Positions 23,874-31,651 of a stretch of DNA of 37,095 nt are shown piece by piece; position 1 is the stretch's first letter, and each line of letters begins with the position of its first letter. Made by a program: the position numbers and the translations under genes. Origin of the DNA: Gemmobacter sp. (GTDB lineage Bacteria > Pseudomonadota > Alphaproteobacteria > Rhodobacterales > Rhodobacteraceae). The notes under the pieces were generated by a model. It ran no database searches and had not been told where the DNA came from. It worked only from the letters and a program-made list of their open reading frames with translations. The DNA lies in the NCBI GenBank assembly GCA_030834485.1, contig JAUREX010000003.1, positions 1 through 37,095 of the forward strand, read 5' to 3'.

Positions 23874-25089
23874 GTGACTGATGCCCTGATCTTCGATGCC
23901 TGCCGGTCGCCGCGCGGGCGGGGACGCCCCGATGGGGGGCTGCACGAGGTCACCGCCCTGCGGCTCTCGGCGTTCCTTCTCGACGCGCTTGCGGCGCGCA
24001 ACGGTCTGGGGGCGGGCGTGCTCGACGATGTCATCTGGGGCAATGTCACCCAGGTGGGCGAGCAGGGGGCCTGTCTTGCGCGCAGCGCGGTGCTCGCCTC
24101 CGGGCTGGGCGAGGGGGTGCCGGGGCTGTCGGTCAACCGCTTCTGCGCCTCGGGGCGCTAACGAGGGCCTGAACCTCGCCGCCGGGCAGATCCGCGGCGG
24201 GGCGGGGGAGGGCTACATCGCCGGCGGCGTCGAGATGATGAGCCGGGTCGCGATGGGCAGCGACGGGGGCGCGATCGCGGTCGATCCGGCCGTCGCCATG
24301 CCCAATCATTTCGTGCCGCAGGGGATCGCGGCCGACATCATCGCGACCGAGTTCGGCTTCACCCGCGCGGAGGCCGACGCGCTGGCGCTCGAAAGTCAGG
24401 CGCGCGCGGCGCGGGCCTGGGCAGAGGGGCGGTTCGCGCGCGCCATCGTGCCGGTGCGCGACGAGAACGGGCTCGTCATCCTTGCGCGTGACGAGCACCT
24501 GCGGCCGGAGACGACGCGCGAGGCGCTGGGCGCGCTCGCGCCGTCCTTTCGCGACATCGGCGAGGGGATGCCCGGTTTCGACAAGGTGGCGCTCATGCGC
24601 TATCCGCATCTCGAGCGGATCTCGCACATCCACCATGCGGGCAATTCCTCGGGCATTGTCGACGGGGCGGGGGCGGTTCTGCTGGGCAATGCGGCCTTCG
24701 GGCAGCGCCACGGGCTGAAGCCGAGGGCGCGGATCCGGGCCTATGCGAAGGTCGGGACCGATCCGACGATCATGCTGACGGGGCCGGTGCCGGCGACCGA
24801 GCGGGTGCTGGCGGCGGCGGGGATGGGGATCGGGGATATCGACCTCTTCGAGGTGAACGAGGCCTTTGCCGCGGTCGTCTTGCGCTTCATGCAGGCCTTC
24901 GGGGTCGACCCGGCGCGGGTCAATGTGAATGGCGGCGCCATCGCGATGGGTCATCCGCTGGGCGCGACCGGGGCGATCATCCTCGGTACGCTGCTTGACG
25001 AGCTCGAGCGGCAGGGTCTTGGCACCGGACTCGCGACGCTCTGCATCGGCTCGGGGATGGGGGTTGCGACCATCATCGAGCGCATCTGA
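23874..25089 (+). pseudogene. Acetyl-CoA acyltransferase (thiolase), frameshifted
   Basis: Thiolase of the FadA/acetyl-CoA C-acetyltransferase family, the last step of beta-oxidation. It starts with GTG at 23874 (GGAG seven bases upstream), giving VTDALIFDACRSPRGRG. The first frame carries the acyl-enzyme cysteine (codon 24144-24146, residue 91, in SVNRFCASG) but meets TAA at 24159-24161. The next frame over resumes with NEGLNLAAGQIRGGAGEGYI and continues to a normal end, including HIHHAGNSSGIVDGA, NVNGGAIAMGHPLGATGA (active-site His) and LCIGSGMG (second Cys). A net +1 change of 1 or 4 inserted bases near 24156-24163 explains it. Otherwise both halves are well preserved, so the lesion is recent or a sequencing/assembly error. 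It is coupled to fadJ downstream, 11 bases apart. Confidence 0.88.
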
Positions 25090-25100
25090 GGGGGCATGCG

Positions 25101-27290
25101 ATGACCGACTTCACCACGACGACCGATGCGCAGGGGATCGCGACGATCGTCTGGGACGTGCCCGAGCGGTCGATGAACGTCCTCTCGCTCGAGGGGCTCG
25201 CGGCACTTGCGGCGCTGATCGAGGGGGCGCTCGGCGATCCTGAGGTGCGTGGTGTCGTCATCACCTCGGGCAAGGCCGATTTCGCGGGGGGCATGGACCT
25301 CAACGTCATCGCGCGGATGAAGGCCGAAGCCGGCGCGGAACCCGCGCGCGGGCTCTTCGAGGGCATCATGCGCATGCATGGCGTGCTGCGCCGGATCGAG
25401 CTGGCGGGGATGGACCCCAAGACGAAGAAGGGGGGCAAGCCCGTGGTCGCGGCGCTGCCCGGCACGGCGCTCGGGATCGGCTACGAGATCCCGCTTGCGT
25501 GCCACCGCATCATCGCGGCGGCAAACCCCAAGGCGCGGATCGGCCTGCCCGAGATCCTCGTCGGGATATTCCCGGGTGCGGGGGGGACGACGCGGCTCGC
25601 GCGGCGGCTGGGCGCGATGGCGGCAGCACCCTACCTGCTCGAGGGGCGCACGCTTGCGCCCGACAAGGCGCTGGCGGCGGGCCTCATCGACGAGGTGGTG
25701 GCGCCCGAGGCGCTGATCGCGCGGGCGAAGGAATGGATCCTCGGCGCGAAGGATGCCGACCTCGTCAAGCCCTGGGACCAGCGCGGCTGGAAGATGCCGG
25801 GCGGCGCGCCCTATACGCCCGAGGGGTTCATGACCTTCCTCGGCGCCTCGGCGATGGTGATGGGGCGCACGCAGGGCGTCTATCCGGCGGCGAAGGCGCT
25901 TCTCTCGGCGGTCTATGAGGGCGCGCTCGTGCCCTTCGACACCGCGCTCCGGATCGAGGCGCGCCGCTTCACGCAGGTGCTGATGCACCCCTCGTCAGGG
26001 GCGATGATCCGCAGCCTCTTCATCAGCAAGCAGGCGCTCGAGAAGGGGGCGCGGCGGCCCGAGGGCGTGCCCGACCAGTCGGTGCGGCGTCTGGGCGTGC
26101 TCGGTGCCGGCATGATGGGGGCGGGCATCGCGCAGGTCGCGGCGGCGGCCGGGATCGAGGTCGTGCTGATCGACGCCGACGCGGCCGCGGCCGAGCGGGG
26201 CAAGGCCACCGTCGCGGCCGCCTTCGCCAAGGCGCAAAAGCGCGGCGCGATGGCGCCCGAGCGGGCCGAGGCGGCGCTGGCGCGGATCCTGCCCACGGCC
26301 GATTACGCGGCCCTCGCAGGCGTCGATCTGATCGTCGAGGCGGTGTTCGAGGATCCCAAGGTCAAGGCCGAGGTGACGGCGCGCGCCGAGGCCGCGGCCG
26401 GGCCCGAGGCGATCTTTGCCTCGAACACCTCGACGCTGCCGATCTCGGATCTCGCGCGCGCCTCGGCGCGGCCGGCGCAGTTCGTCGGCATCCATTTCTT
26501 CTCGCCGGTCGACCGGATGAACCTTGTCGAGATCATCCGCGGCCGCGACACGGGCGCGCGCGCGGTCGCCAAGGCGCTCGACTTCGTGCGCCAGCTGCGC
26601 AAGACGCCGATCGTGGTCGAGGATGCGCGCTTCTTCTACGCCAACCGCTGCATCATCCCCTATATCAACGAGGGGCTGAGGATGGTGGGCGAGGGGGTCG
26701 TGCCCGCGCTGATCGAGAACGCCGCGCGGCTGGCGGGGATGCCGGTCGGGCCGCTCCAGCTTGTCGACGAGACCTCGATCGAGCTTGGCGTCCGGATCGC
26801 GCGCGCAACCCGGGCCGCGATGGGGGCGGATTATCCCGACGATGCGGTCGATCAGGTGCTGATGCGGCTCGCCGATCTCGGCCGGCTCGGACGCAAGGCG
26901 GGGGCGGGGCTTTATGATTACGGCGCGGGGGGCGAGCGGACGGGGCTCTGGCCCGGGCTCGGGCAGATCTGGCCGGCGGCGGCGGTGCAGCCCGATGTCG
27001 CCGAGGTTCAGGCGCGGCTTCTGATGATCCAGGCGCTCGAGGCCGTGCGCGCCCATGAAGCGGGGGTGCTGACCGATATCCGCGAGGGCGATGTCGGCGC
27101 GATCCTCGGCTGGGGGTTCGCGCCCTGGTCGGGGGGGCCGTTCTCGTGGCTCGACATGCAGGGCGCGGCAGAGGCGGTCGCGACCTGCGAAGGGCTCTCT
27201 GCGCGCCACGGCCCGCGCTTTGCCCCGCCGGCCGCGTTGCGCGCCATGGCCGAACGGGGCGCGCGCTTCTATCCCGACGCGGCCGCCTGA
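25101..27290 (+). CDS. fadJ: Multifunctional 3-hydroxyacyl-CoA dehydrogenase / enoyl-CoA hydratase
   Basis: A 729-residue bifunctional beta-oxidation enzyme. The crotonase half (about 1-210) shows VVITSGKADFAGGMDLNVI and AALPGTALGIGYEIPLACH, then RIGLPEILVGIFPGAGGTTRL, with the oxyanion glycines and the Glu of LPEI. A linker to about 325 follows. The NAD-binding half begins with LGVLGAGMMGAGIAQVAAAAG near 331-351 and contains ASNTSTLPISDLA, GIHFFSPVDRMNLVEII (catalytic His near 464) and FYANRCIIPYINEG. The C-terminal helical domains reach AGLYDYGAGG, with WGFAPWSGGPFSW near the end. The length and both active sites are normal. The gene lies 11 bases after the thiolase, forming the usual degradation block with the acyl-CoA dehydrogenase upstream. 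Confidence 0.95.
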   Translation: MTDFTTTTDAQGIATIVWDVPERSMNVLSLEGLAALAALIEGALGDPEVRGVVITSGKADFAGGMDLNVIARMKAEAGAEPARGLFEGIMRMHGVLRRIELAGMDPKTKKGGKPVVAALPGTALGIGYEIPLACHRIIAAANPKARIGLPEILVGIFPGAGGTTRLARRLGAMAAAPYLLEGRTLAPDKALAAGLIDEVVAPEALIARAKEWILGAKDADLVKPWDQRGWKMPGGAPYTPEGFMTFLGASAMVMGRTQGVYPAAKALLSAVYEGALVPFDTALRIEARRFTQVLMHPSSGAMIRSLFISKQALEKGARRPEGVPDQSVRRLGVLGAGMMGAGIAQVAAAAGIEVVLIDADAAAAERGKATVAAAFAKAQKRGAMAPERAEAALARILPTADYAALAGVDLIVEAVFEDPKVKAEVTARAEAAAGPEAIFASNTSTLPISDLARASARPAQFVGIHFFSPVDRMNLVEIIRGRDTGARAVAKALDFVRQLRKTPIVVEDARFFYANRCIIPYINEGLRMVGEGVVPALIENAARLAGMPVGPLQLVDETSIELGVRIARATRAAMGADYPDDAVDQVLMRLADLGRLGRKAGAGLYDYGAGGERTGLWPGLGQIWPAAAVQPDVAEVQARLLMIQALEAVRAHEAGVLTDIREGDVGAILGWGFAPWSGGPFSWLDMQGAAEAVATCEGLSARHGPRFAPPAALRAMAERGARFYPDAAA

Positions 27291-27294
27291 GGGC

Positions 27295-27900
27295 TCAGCC
27301 CTCGCCCGGGCGCGGCATTTCAAAGACCTCCGCGACGCGCACATAGTCACGATAGCCGAGCCGCCCGATCAGCCCGGCGCGCAGCACGTCGAAGCGCCCC
27401 TCGGCCAGGCAATCGTCGCGCAGGTGCACGCCCGTGACCTCGCCCAGCACCATGAGGTTGCCGCGCCCCTTGAGCGCCACGATCTCGGTCACCCGGCATT
27501 CGAGTGCTGCCGGCGCATCGGCGACGCGCGGGCAGTCGATGGTGGTGCATGGGGCGCGCGCGACGCCCGCGGCCTCGAATTCATCCGCCCCGGCGGGCAG
27601 CGCGGCCGAGGTCGCGTTCATCGCCGCCCGCGCCGCCCAGCCCACGATGTTGACGCAAAAGACCCCGCTCTCCTCGGCCTGGGCGGCGGTGTCCTTGCCG
27701 CGCGGCCGGTCGGCCTTGCCCGAGGTCGTGGCGAACATGACCTGCGGCGGGGTATAGGCGACCGCGTTGAAGAAGGAATAGGGCGCGAGATTGTCGCCGA
27801 GCCGCCCGCGGGTCGAGATCCAGCCGATCGGGCGGGGCGCGACGATGGCGTTCAGCGGGTCGTGCGGCAGGCCGTGGCCTGTGGCGGGTTCGTAGAACAT
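27295..27900 (-). CDS. Flavin reductase-like FMN-binding protein
   Basis: A 201-residue protein with the flavin-reductase-like split-barrel domain. Characteristic segments are NAIVAPRPIGWISTRG near residue 18, APYSFFNAVAYTPPQVMFAT near 39-58 (the FMN-phosphate contact loop) and FCVNIVGWAARAAMN. ALECRVTEIVALKGRGNLMVLGEV follows, then a GLIGRLGYRDYVRV end typical of the DIM6/NTAB subgroup. These proteins bind FMN and reduce flavins or act as small oxygenase partners; the substrate is unknown. The start at 27900 is the only ATG giving the family N-terminus MFYEPATGHG. It converges with fadJ (gap of four bases) and is divergent from the GNAT gene. Confidence 0.88.
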   Translation of the reverse strand: MFYEPATGHGLPHDPLNAIVAPRPIGWISTRGRLGDNLAPYSFFNAVAYTPPQVMFATTSGKADRPRGKDTAAQAEESGVFCVNIVGWAARAAMNATSAALPAGADEFEAAGVARAPCTTIDCPRVADAPAALECRVTEIVALKGRGNLMVLGEVTGVHLRDDCLAEGRFDVLRAGLIGRLGYRDYVRVAEVFEMPRPGEG

Positions 27901-27993
27901 GGGGCCTCGGCGTGTTCGGGGTCTGGCGCGGGGTGTTTGAACCCTGACTAACCCCATGTTAGGCCAAGCGGAAGACGCATGCGCAGGTGGCCG

Positions 27994-28482
27994 ATGCTGA
28001 CGCTCGCCGAAGAGACGCCGGGGGATTGGTGGGAGGTCGAGGCCCTCTATGACCTCTGCTTCGCCCCGGGGCGCGAGGCGCTGTCGTCCTATCGGCTGCG
28101 CGAGGGGGTGGCGCCGGTCGGCCCGCTGTGCCTGACCTTGCGCGACGGCGAGGGGATCCTTGTCGGCGCGATCCGCTACTGGCCTGTGCGGGTCGGCGGG
28201 CAGGAGGCGCTGCTGCTCGGCCCCGTCGCGATCCACCCCACGCGGCAGGGCGAGGGGCTCGGCGCTCTCCTGATGAGCGAGAGCCTCGCGATCGCGCGCA
28301 CCATGGGGGCGGCGCGGGTGATGCTGGTGGGGGATGCGCCCTATTACGGCCGCTTCGGCTTTGCCAAACTACCAGAGGTGCGCATGCCCCCGCCCACGAA
28401 CCCCGAACGCGTGCTGGGCCTCGCGCTGCGCCGGGGCGCGTGGGAGGGGGTTGCGGGCCCGGTCGAGCGCGCGCTGCCCTGA
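27994..28482 (+). CDS. GNAT family N-acetyltransferase
   Basis: A 162-residue acyl-CoA-dependent acetyltransferase. The start at 27994 gives MLTLAEETPGDWWEVEALYD and has AGGTGG five bases upstream; an in-frame ATG at 27979 is the alternative. The GNAT core is clear: LVGAIRYWPVRVGGQEALLLGPVAI forms beta strands 3-4, HPTRQGEGLGALLMSESL is the acetyl-CoA P-loop (Q/R-x-x-G-x-G/A type), and VMLVGDAPYYGRFGFAKL is the C-terminal strand and helix typical of the YhbS-like subgroup. The acceptor is unknown. It is divergent from the flavin reductase gene; the gap between them contains a short CTAAC/GTTAG palindrome (27948-27962). Confidence 0.9.
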   Translation: MLTLAEETPGDWWEVEALYDLCFAPGREALSSYRLREGVAPVGPLCLTLRDGEGILVGAIRYWPVRVGGQEALLLGPVAIHPTRQGEGLGALLMSESLAIARTMGAARVMLVGDAPYYGRFGFAKLPEVRMPPPTNPERVLGLALRRGAWEGVAGPVERALP

Positions 28483-28534
28483 GCGCGCGCCCTTGGGGAT
28501 TGCGCGGCGCCCGTCGCATCCCTAGATTCGCGGG

Positions 28535-29317
28535 ATGGAGAGTGCCGCCGCCCCCGCCGCCCTTCCCGTCCCCTATCGGCCCGATGCCCCCCCGGCCGAT
28601 GCGGTCGGCCATCTTGCCGAACGCTATCGCCGCGCCAACCGGGGCGTGATGGCGATCTTCAATGCCCTCGGCGGCAGCCTCGAGGGGCAGATCGGCGCGC
28701 TGCCTGCACCGATGCGTGCGCGGCTGATCGAGGGCACGCGCGCCGCGCTTGAGGCAGGCTATGGCCTTGCCCGCACCGCGCCCGAGCTGCGCCCGATGGG
28801 ACGCGGCAGCGCGGTCGCGCTCGCAAGCCTCAGCGGCGCGGTCGGCGGCGCGGGGGGCCTTGCGACGGCGCTGGCGGAACTTCCCTTCACGATCACCCTC
28901 ATCCTCAGGGCGGTGCAGGATGTGGCGCGCGGCCATGGCTTCGAACCCGCGGCCGAGGGGGTCCGGCGCGAGACGCTGCGCGTCTTCGGTGCCGGCAGCC
29001 CGCTCGCGCGCGACGACGGGGTCGATACCGCCTTCATCGCCGCGCGGCTGACCTTCACCGGCCCGGCGGTGCAGGCGATGCTCGCGGGTGTCGCGCCGCG
29101 CCTTGCCGCGGCGATGGGGCCCAAGCTTGCCGCGCAGAGCGTGCCGGTCCTCGGCGCGCTCGCGGGGGCGGGCCTCAACGCCGCCTATATGGATTACTAC
29201 CGCGAGATGGCGCAGGTGCGCTTTGGCCTCCTCGCCCTCGCCGCAAGCCACGACCCCGCGCGCGTCCTCGGCGCGTTTCGCGCCGCCGCGGGCGCCCCGG
29301 CGCCGCCCCGGCGCTGA
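28535..29317 (+). CDS. EcsC family protein
   Basis: A 260-residue protein of the EcsC family, named after a Bacillus gene located with an ABC transporter and with no established biochemical role. Visible features are an N-terminal helical part, glycine/alanine-rich helices around residues 85-120 (ALASLSGAVGGAGGLATALAELPFTITLILRAVQDVA, seen as consecutive segments) and ARLTFTGPAVQAMLAGVAPRL. The VPVLGALAGAGLNAAYMDYY region, predicted to be membrane-associated, follows. It begins 52 bases after the GNAT stop in the same direction. The C-terminal tail is a short alanine/proline-rich run. Its function and localisation are unresolved; only the family is firm. Confidence 0.8.
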   Translation: MESAAAPAALPVPYRPDAPPADAVGHLAERYRRANRGVMAIFNALGGSLEGQIGALPAPMRARLIEGTRAALEAGYGLARTAPELRPMGRGSAVALASLSGAVGGAGGLATALAELPFTITLILRAVQDVARGHGFEPAAEGVRRETLRVFGAGSPLARDDGVDTAFIAARLTFTGPAVQAMLAGVAPRLAAAMGPKLAAQSVPVLGALAGAGLNAAYMDYYREMAQVRFGLLALAASHDPARVLGAFRAAAGAPAPPRR

Positions 29318-29572
29318 GGGGCCGCCCGCCGAGGGTGGACAGGGGTCCGCTGTAGGGATCGCGCAGCAATCATCCGCTCCGCCCCCGATCGTCCGGGTCC
29401 GCGGCGATATCGCACCGCCGCAAGACCGAGGTCGCCTCGGCCTCGCAGCCGGATGAGCCCGCGACCGATCGGACCCGTTCAGGCGGGCGGGACCGGACGC
29501 CATCCCCCAGGGCCAGCGCACGCCTTTCCCACCCGGCCAACTTTGCCCCGCGGGCGCAACGCCGAGGGCCCC

Positions 29573-31651
29573 TCAGCCCCGACGGCGGATCAGCCGGCCT
29601 TCGAGGAGCCAGGCTGCGATCATCAGCGCCGCCACCCCGAGCGCCATCGCCCAGGCCGGCAGGAGAGGCGCGCGCGAGATCGCCTCGGTCAGCTGCGCGT
29701 TGCGCGGCACGAGGCCGAGCCAGCCGCGCCCCGCCGCCTGCCGCCCCTCGGCGACGCGGCGGATGTCGGGGAGCCCGGCCGAGAGGCGGTGCACCCCGCC
29801 CCCGGTCGCCGCGATCAGCGCCCCGAGCGGCTCGGCCGAGGCGACGGGGGCGGCGTATTCGCGCGGCGCGGCCGGCCCGAAGGCCGCCACGGTGGTGATC
29901 TCGCCCTCTACCAGCCGGTAGAGGCCCGGGGCGGGCGCGCGCCAGCGGCCCTGCCAGAGGCCGGGGGCGACCTCGGTCAGCGCGACCTCGGCGGCGGTCC
30001 GGTCCGGGCCGGCGATGCGGACCGCGCCGGGGGCCTCGCCCATGGTGCGGCGGGTGATGGTGACCTCCTGCCCGGTGGCGTCGGCCTGCAGCACCTCTTC
30101 CTCAAGCTCGGGTTCCTTCATCATCCAGTGCGCGAGCCGGCGCAGCATTTCGAGTTGCGGCCCGCCCCCCTCATACCCCCGACCCCAGAGCCAGATGTGA
30201 TCGGAGGCAAGCATCGCGACGCGCCCCTCGCCCACGCGGTCGAGGATCAGAAGCGCGCGCCCCCCCGCCCCCTCCATCACCACCTGCCCGGCCTGCGGTT
30301 CGACCTCGATCTGGCGAAACCAGCGGCCCCAGCCCTCGGCGGGCGCCCCCTGATCGAGGCCCGCCGTCACCGGATGGCGCCGCCCGGCGTCGGTCAGGGC
30401 GGGGCGATAGCCCTCTTCGATCACCCGCGCGGTCGGCGCGACGGGCAGGATATCCGCGAGCGGCGAGCGCCAGATGCTCTCGGCTGAGCCGAATTCAGGC
30501 CCGGCCGCGACCAGCACCGCGCCGCCGCGGCGGGCATAGTCGCGCATGTTCTCGAAATAGGCGTCAGGCAGGATGCCGCGCCGGCGATAGCGGTCGAAGA
30601 TGATGAGGTCGAATTCGTCGATCTTCTCGACGAAAAGCTCGCGCGTCGGAAAGGCGATGAGCGACAGCTCGGTCACCGGCACGCCGTCCTGCTTGTCGGG
30701 CGGGCGCAGGATCGTGAAATGCACGAGATCGACCGCCGCATCGGATTTGAGGAGGTTGCGCCAGACGCGCTGGCCGGCATGCGGCTCGCCCGAGACGAGG
30801 AGGACGCGCAGCCGGTCGCGCACCCCGTTGATCTGGAGGACGGCCGCATTGTTGCGCGCCGTCACCTCGCCCGGGGCGGCATCGATCGCGATCTGCACCA
30901 CATTGCGCCCGCCATGGTCGAGCACGAGGGGCAGCGACACCTCCTGCCCGACCGGCACGCGCAGGCCGAAGGGCGCGCCATCGTCGATGGTGACCGTGAG
31001 GGTCGCGCTCGCCCCCGCATCGGCCGGCACCGCGCCCGTGTCCTCGATCCGCAGCGCAACGCGCACCTCCTCGCCGATGATGGCAAAGCCCGGCGCGCTC
31101 GTGATCACGAGGCGGCGGTCCCAATCCTCGGGCGCGCCGGTCAGGATCAGATGAAAGGGGGCGGGCAGGGCGGGGGCGAGGTCGGCGTCATGCACCTGCC
31201 CGTCGCTGATCGCGAAGACCCCCGCGAGGCGCGCGCGCGGGATCTCGGCCAGCGCGGCCTCGAGCGCGGCCATCGCCGCCGTCCCGCCATCGCCTGGCGC
31301 GTCGGGGACGCGCACGATGCGCGTCTCGGTCGCGCCGAGGGCCGCGATCTCGCGCTCGAGATGTGCAAGCGCCTCGGCGGTCTGCGCGGCGCGCACCCCG
31401 ATCTGCTGGCTCGCGCTCTCATCCACAAGCACCACCGCGATATCGGCAAGCGCGCTGCGCTCGGCCCGCTCGAGTGCCGGGTCAGTGAGTGCCAGCACCA
31501 GCGCCCCCAGTGCGGCAAGCCGCAGCCAGCCGCCGCGCAGCCCGCGCAGGATCGCAAACGCAGCAATGCCCGCCCCGAGCAGCCCAAGCGCCGCGATCAC
31601 CGGCCAAGGCAGCAGCGGCGCGAAGACAAGCGTCGTGTCGAGCGCGCTCAT
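29573..31651 (-). CDS. Membrane protein with glutamine-amidotransferase-like domain, last gene of MoxR operon
   Basis: A 692-residue protein with two N-terminal hydrophobic helices (about 13-36 and 41-60) and one C-terminal helix (about 665-685, MALGVAALMIAAWLL). The large region between the membrane ends contains a short von Willebrand-like stretch (DIAVVLVDESASQQIGVRA at about 68-86) and a class I amidotransferase-like fold near 275-470 (VLLVSGEPHAGQRVWRNLL, EFDLIIFDRYRRRGILPD, GGAVLVAAGPEF). No catalytic cysteine of a working amidotransferase is evident. It is the fourth gene of the MoxR-DUF58-DUF4159 unit, overlapping the DUF4159 gene by four bases. Proteins in this position are conserved in alphaproteobacteria but functionally uncharacterised. 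Confidence 0.8.
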   Translation of the reverse strand: MSALDTTLVFAPLLPWPVIAALGLLGAGIAAFAILRGLRGGWLRLAALGALVLALTDPALERAERSALADIAVVLVDESASQQIGVRAAQTAEALAHLEREIAALGATETRIVRVPDAPGDGGTAAMAALEAALAEIPRARLAGVFAISDGQVHDADLAPALPAPFHLILTGAPEDWDRRLVITSAPGFAIIGEEVRVALRIEDTGAVPADAGASATLTVTIDDGAPFGLRVPVGQEVSLPLVLDHGGRNVVQIAIDAAPGEVTARNNAAVLQINGVRDRLRVLLVSGEPHAGQRVWRNLLKSDAAVDLVHFTILRPPDKQDGVPVTELSLIAFPTRELFVEKIDEFDLIIFDRYRRRGILPDAYFENMRDYARRGGAVLVAAGPEFGSAESIWRSPLADILPVAPTARVIEEGYRPALTDAGRRHPVTAGLDQGAPAEGWGRWFRQIEVEPQAGQVVMEGAGGRALLILDRVGEGRVAMLASDHIWLWGRGYEGGGPQLEMLRRLAHWMMKEPELEEEVLQADATGQEVTITRRTMGEAPGAVRIAGPDRTAAEVALTEVAPGLWQGRWRAPAPGLYRLVEGEITTVAAFGPAAPREYAAPVASAEPLGALIAATGGGVHRLSAGLPDIRRVAEGRQAAGRGWLGLVPRNAQLTEAISRAPLLPAWAMALGVAALMIAAWLLEGRLIRRRG

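Noticed and set aside
23525-23881. Small open frames on both strands between acyl-CoA dehydrogenase and thiolase
   Set aside because: They run across inverted repeats, are proline/arginine-rich, lack ribosome sites and match nothing I recognise.
24141-24170. Programmed ribosomal frameshift in the thiolase gene
   Set aside because: There is no slippery heptamer or downstream pseudoknot that I can see, and thiolases are not known to use frameshifting. Mutation or sequence error is simpler.
27948-27962. CTAAC-N5-GTTAG palindrome between the flavin reductase and GNAT genes
   Set aside because: The arms are only five bases long, with no second site and no regulator gene nearby; too weak to call an operator.
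29318-29572. Possible small RNA or terminator in the gap after the EcsC gene (stems at 29401-29421 and 29426-29440)
   Set aside because: The stems are short (6 bases) with no T-run and no promoter-like motif. Such stems are expected by chance at this GC content.
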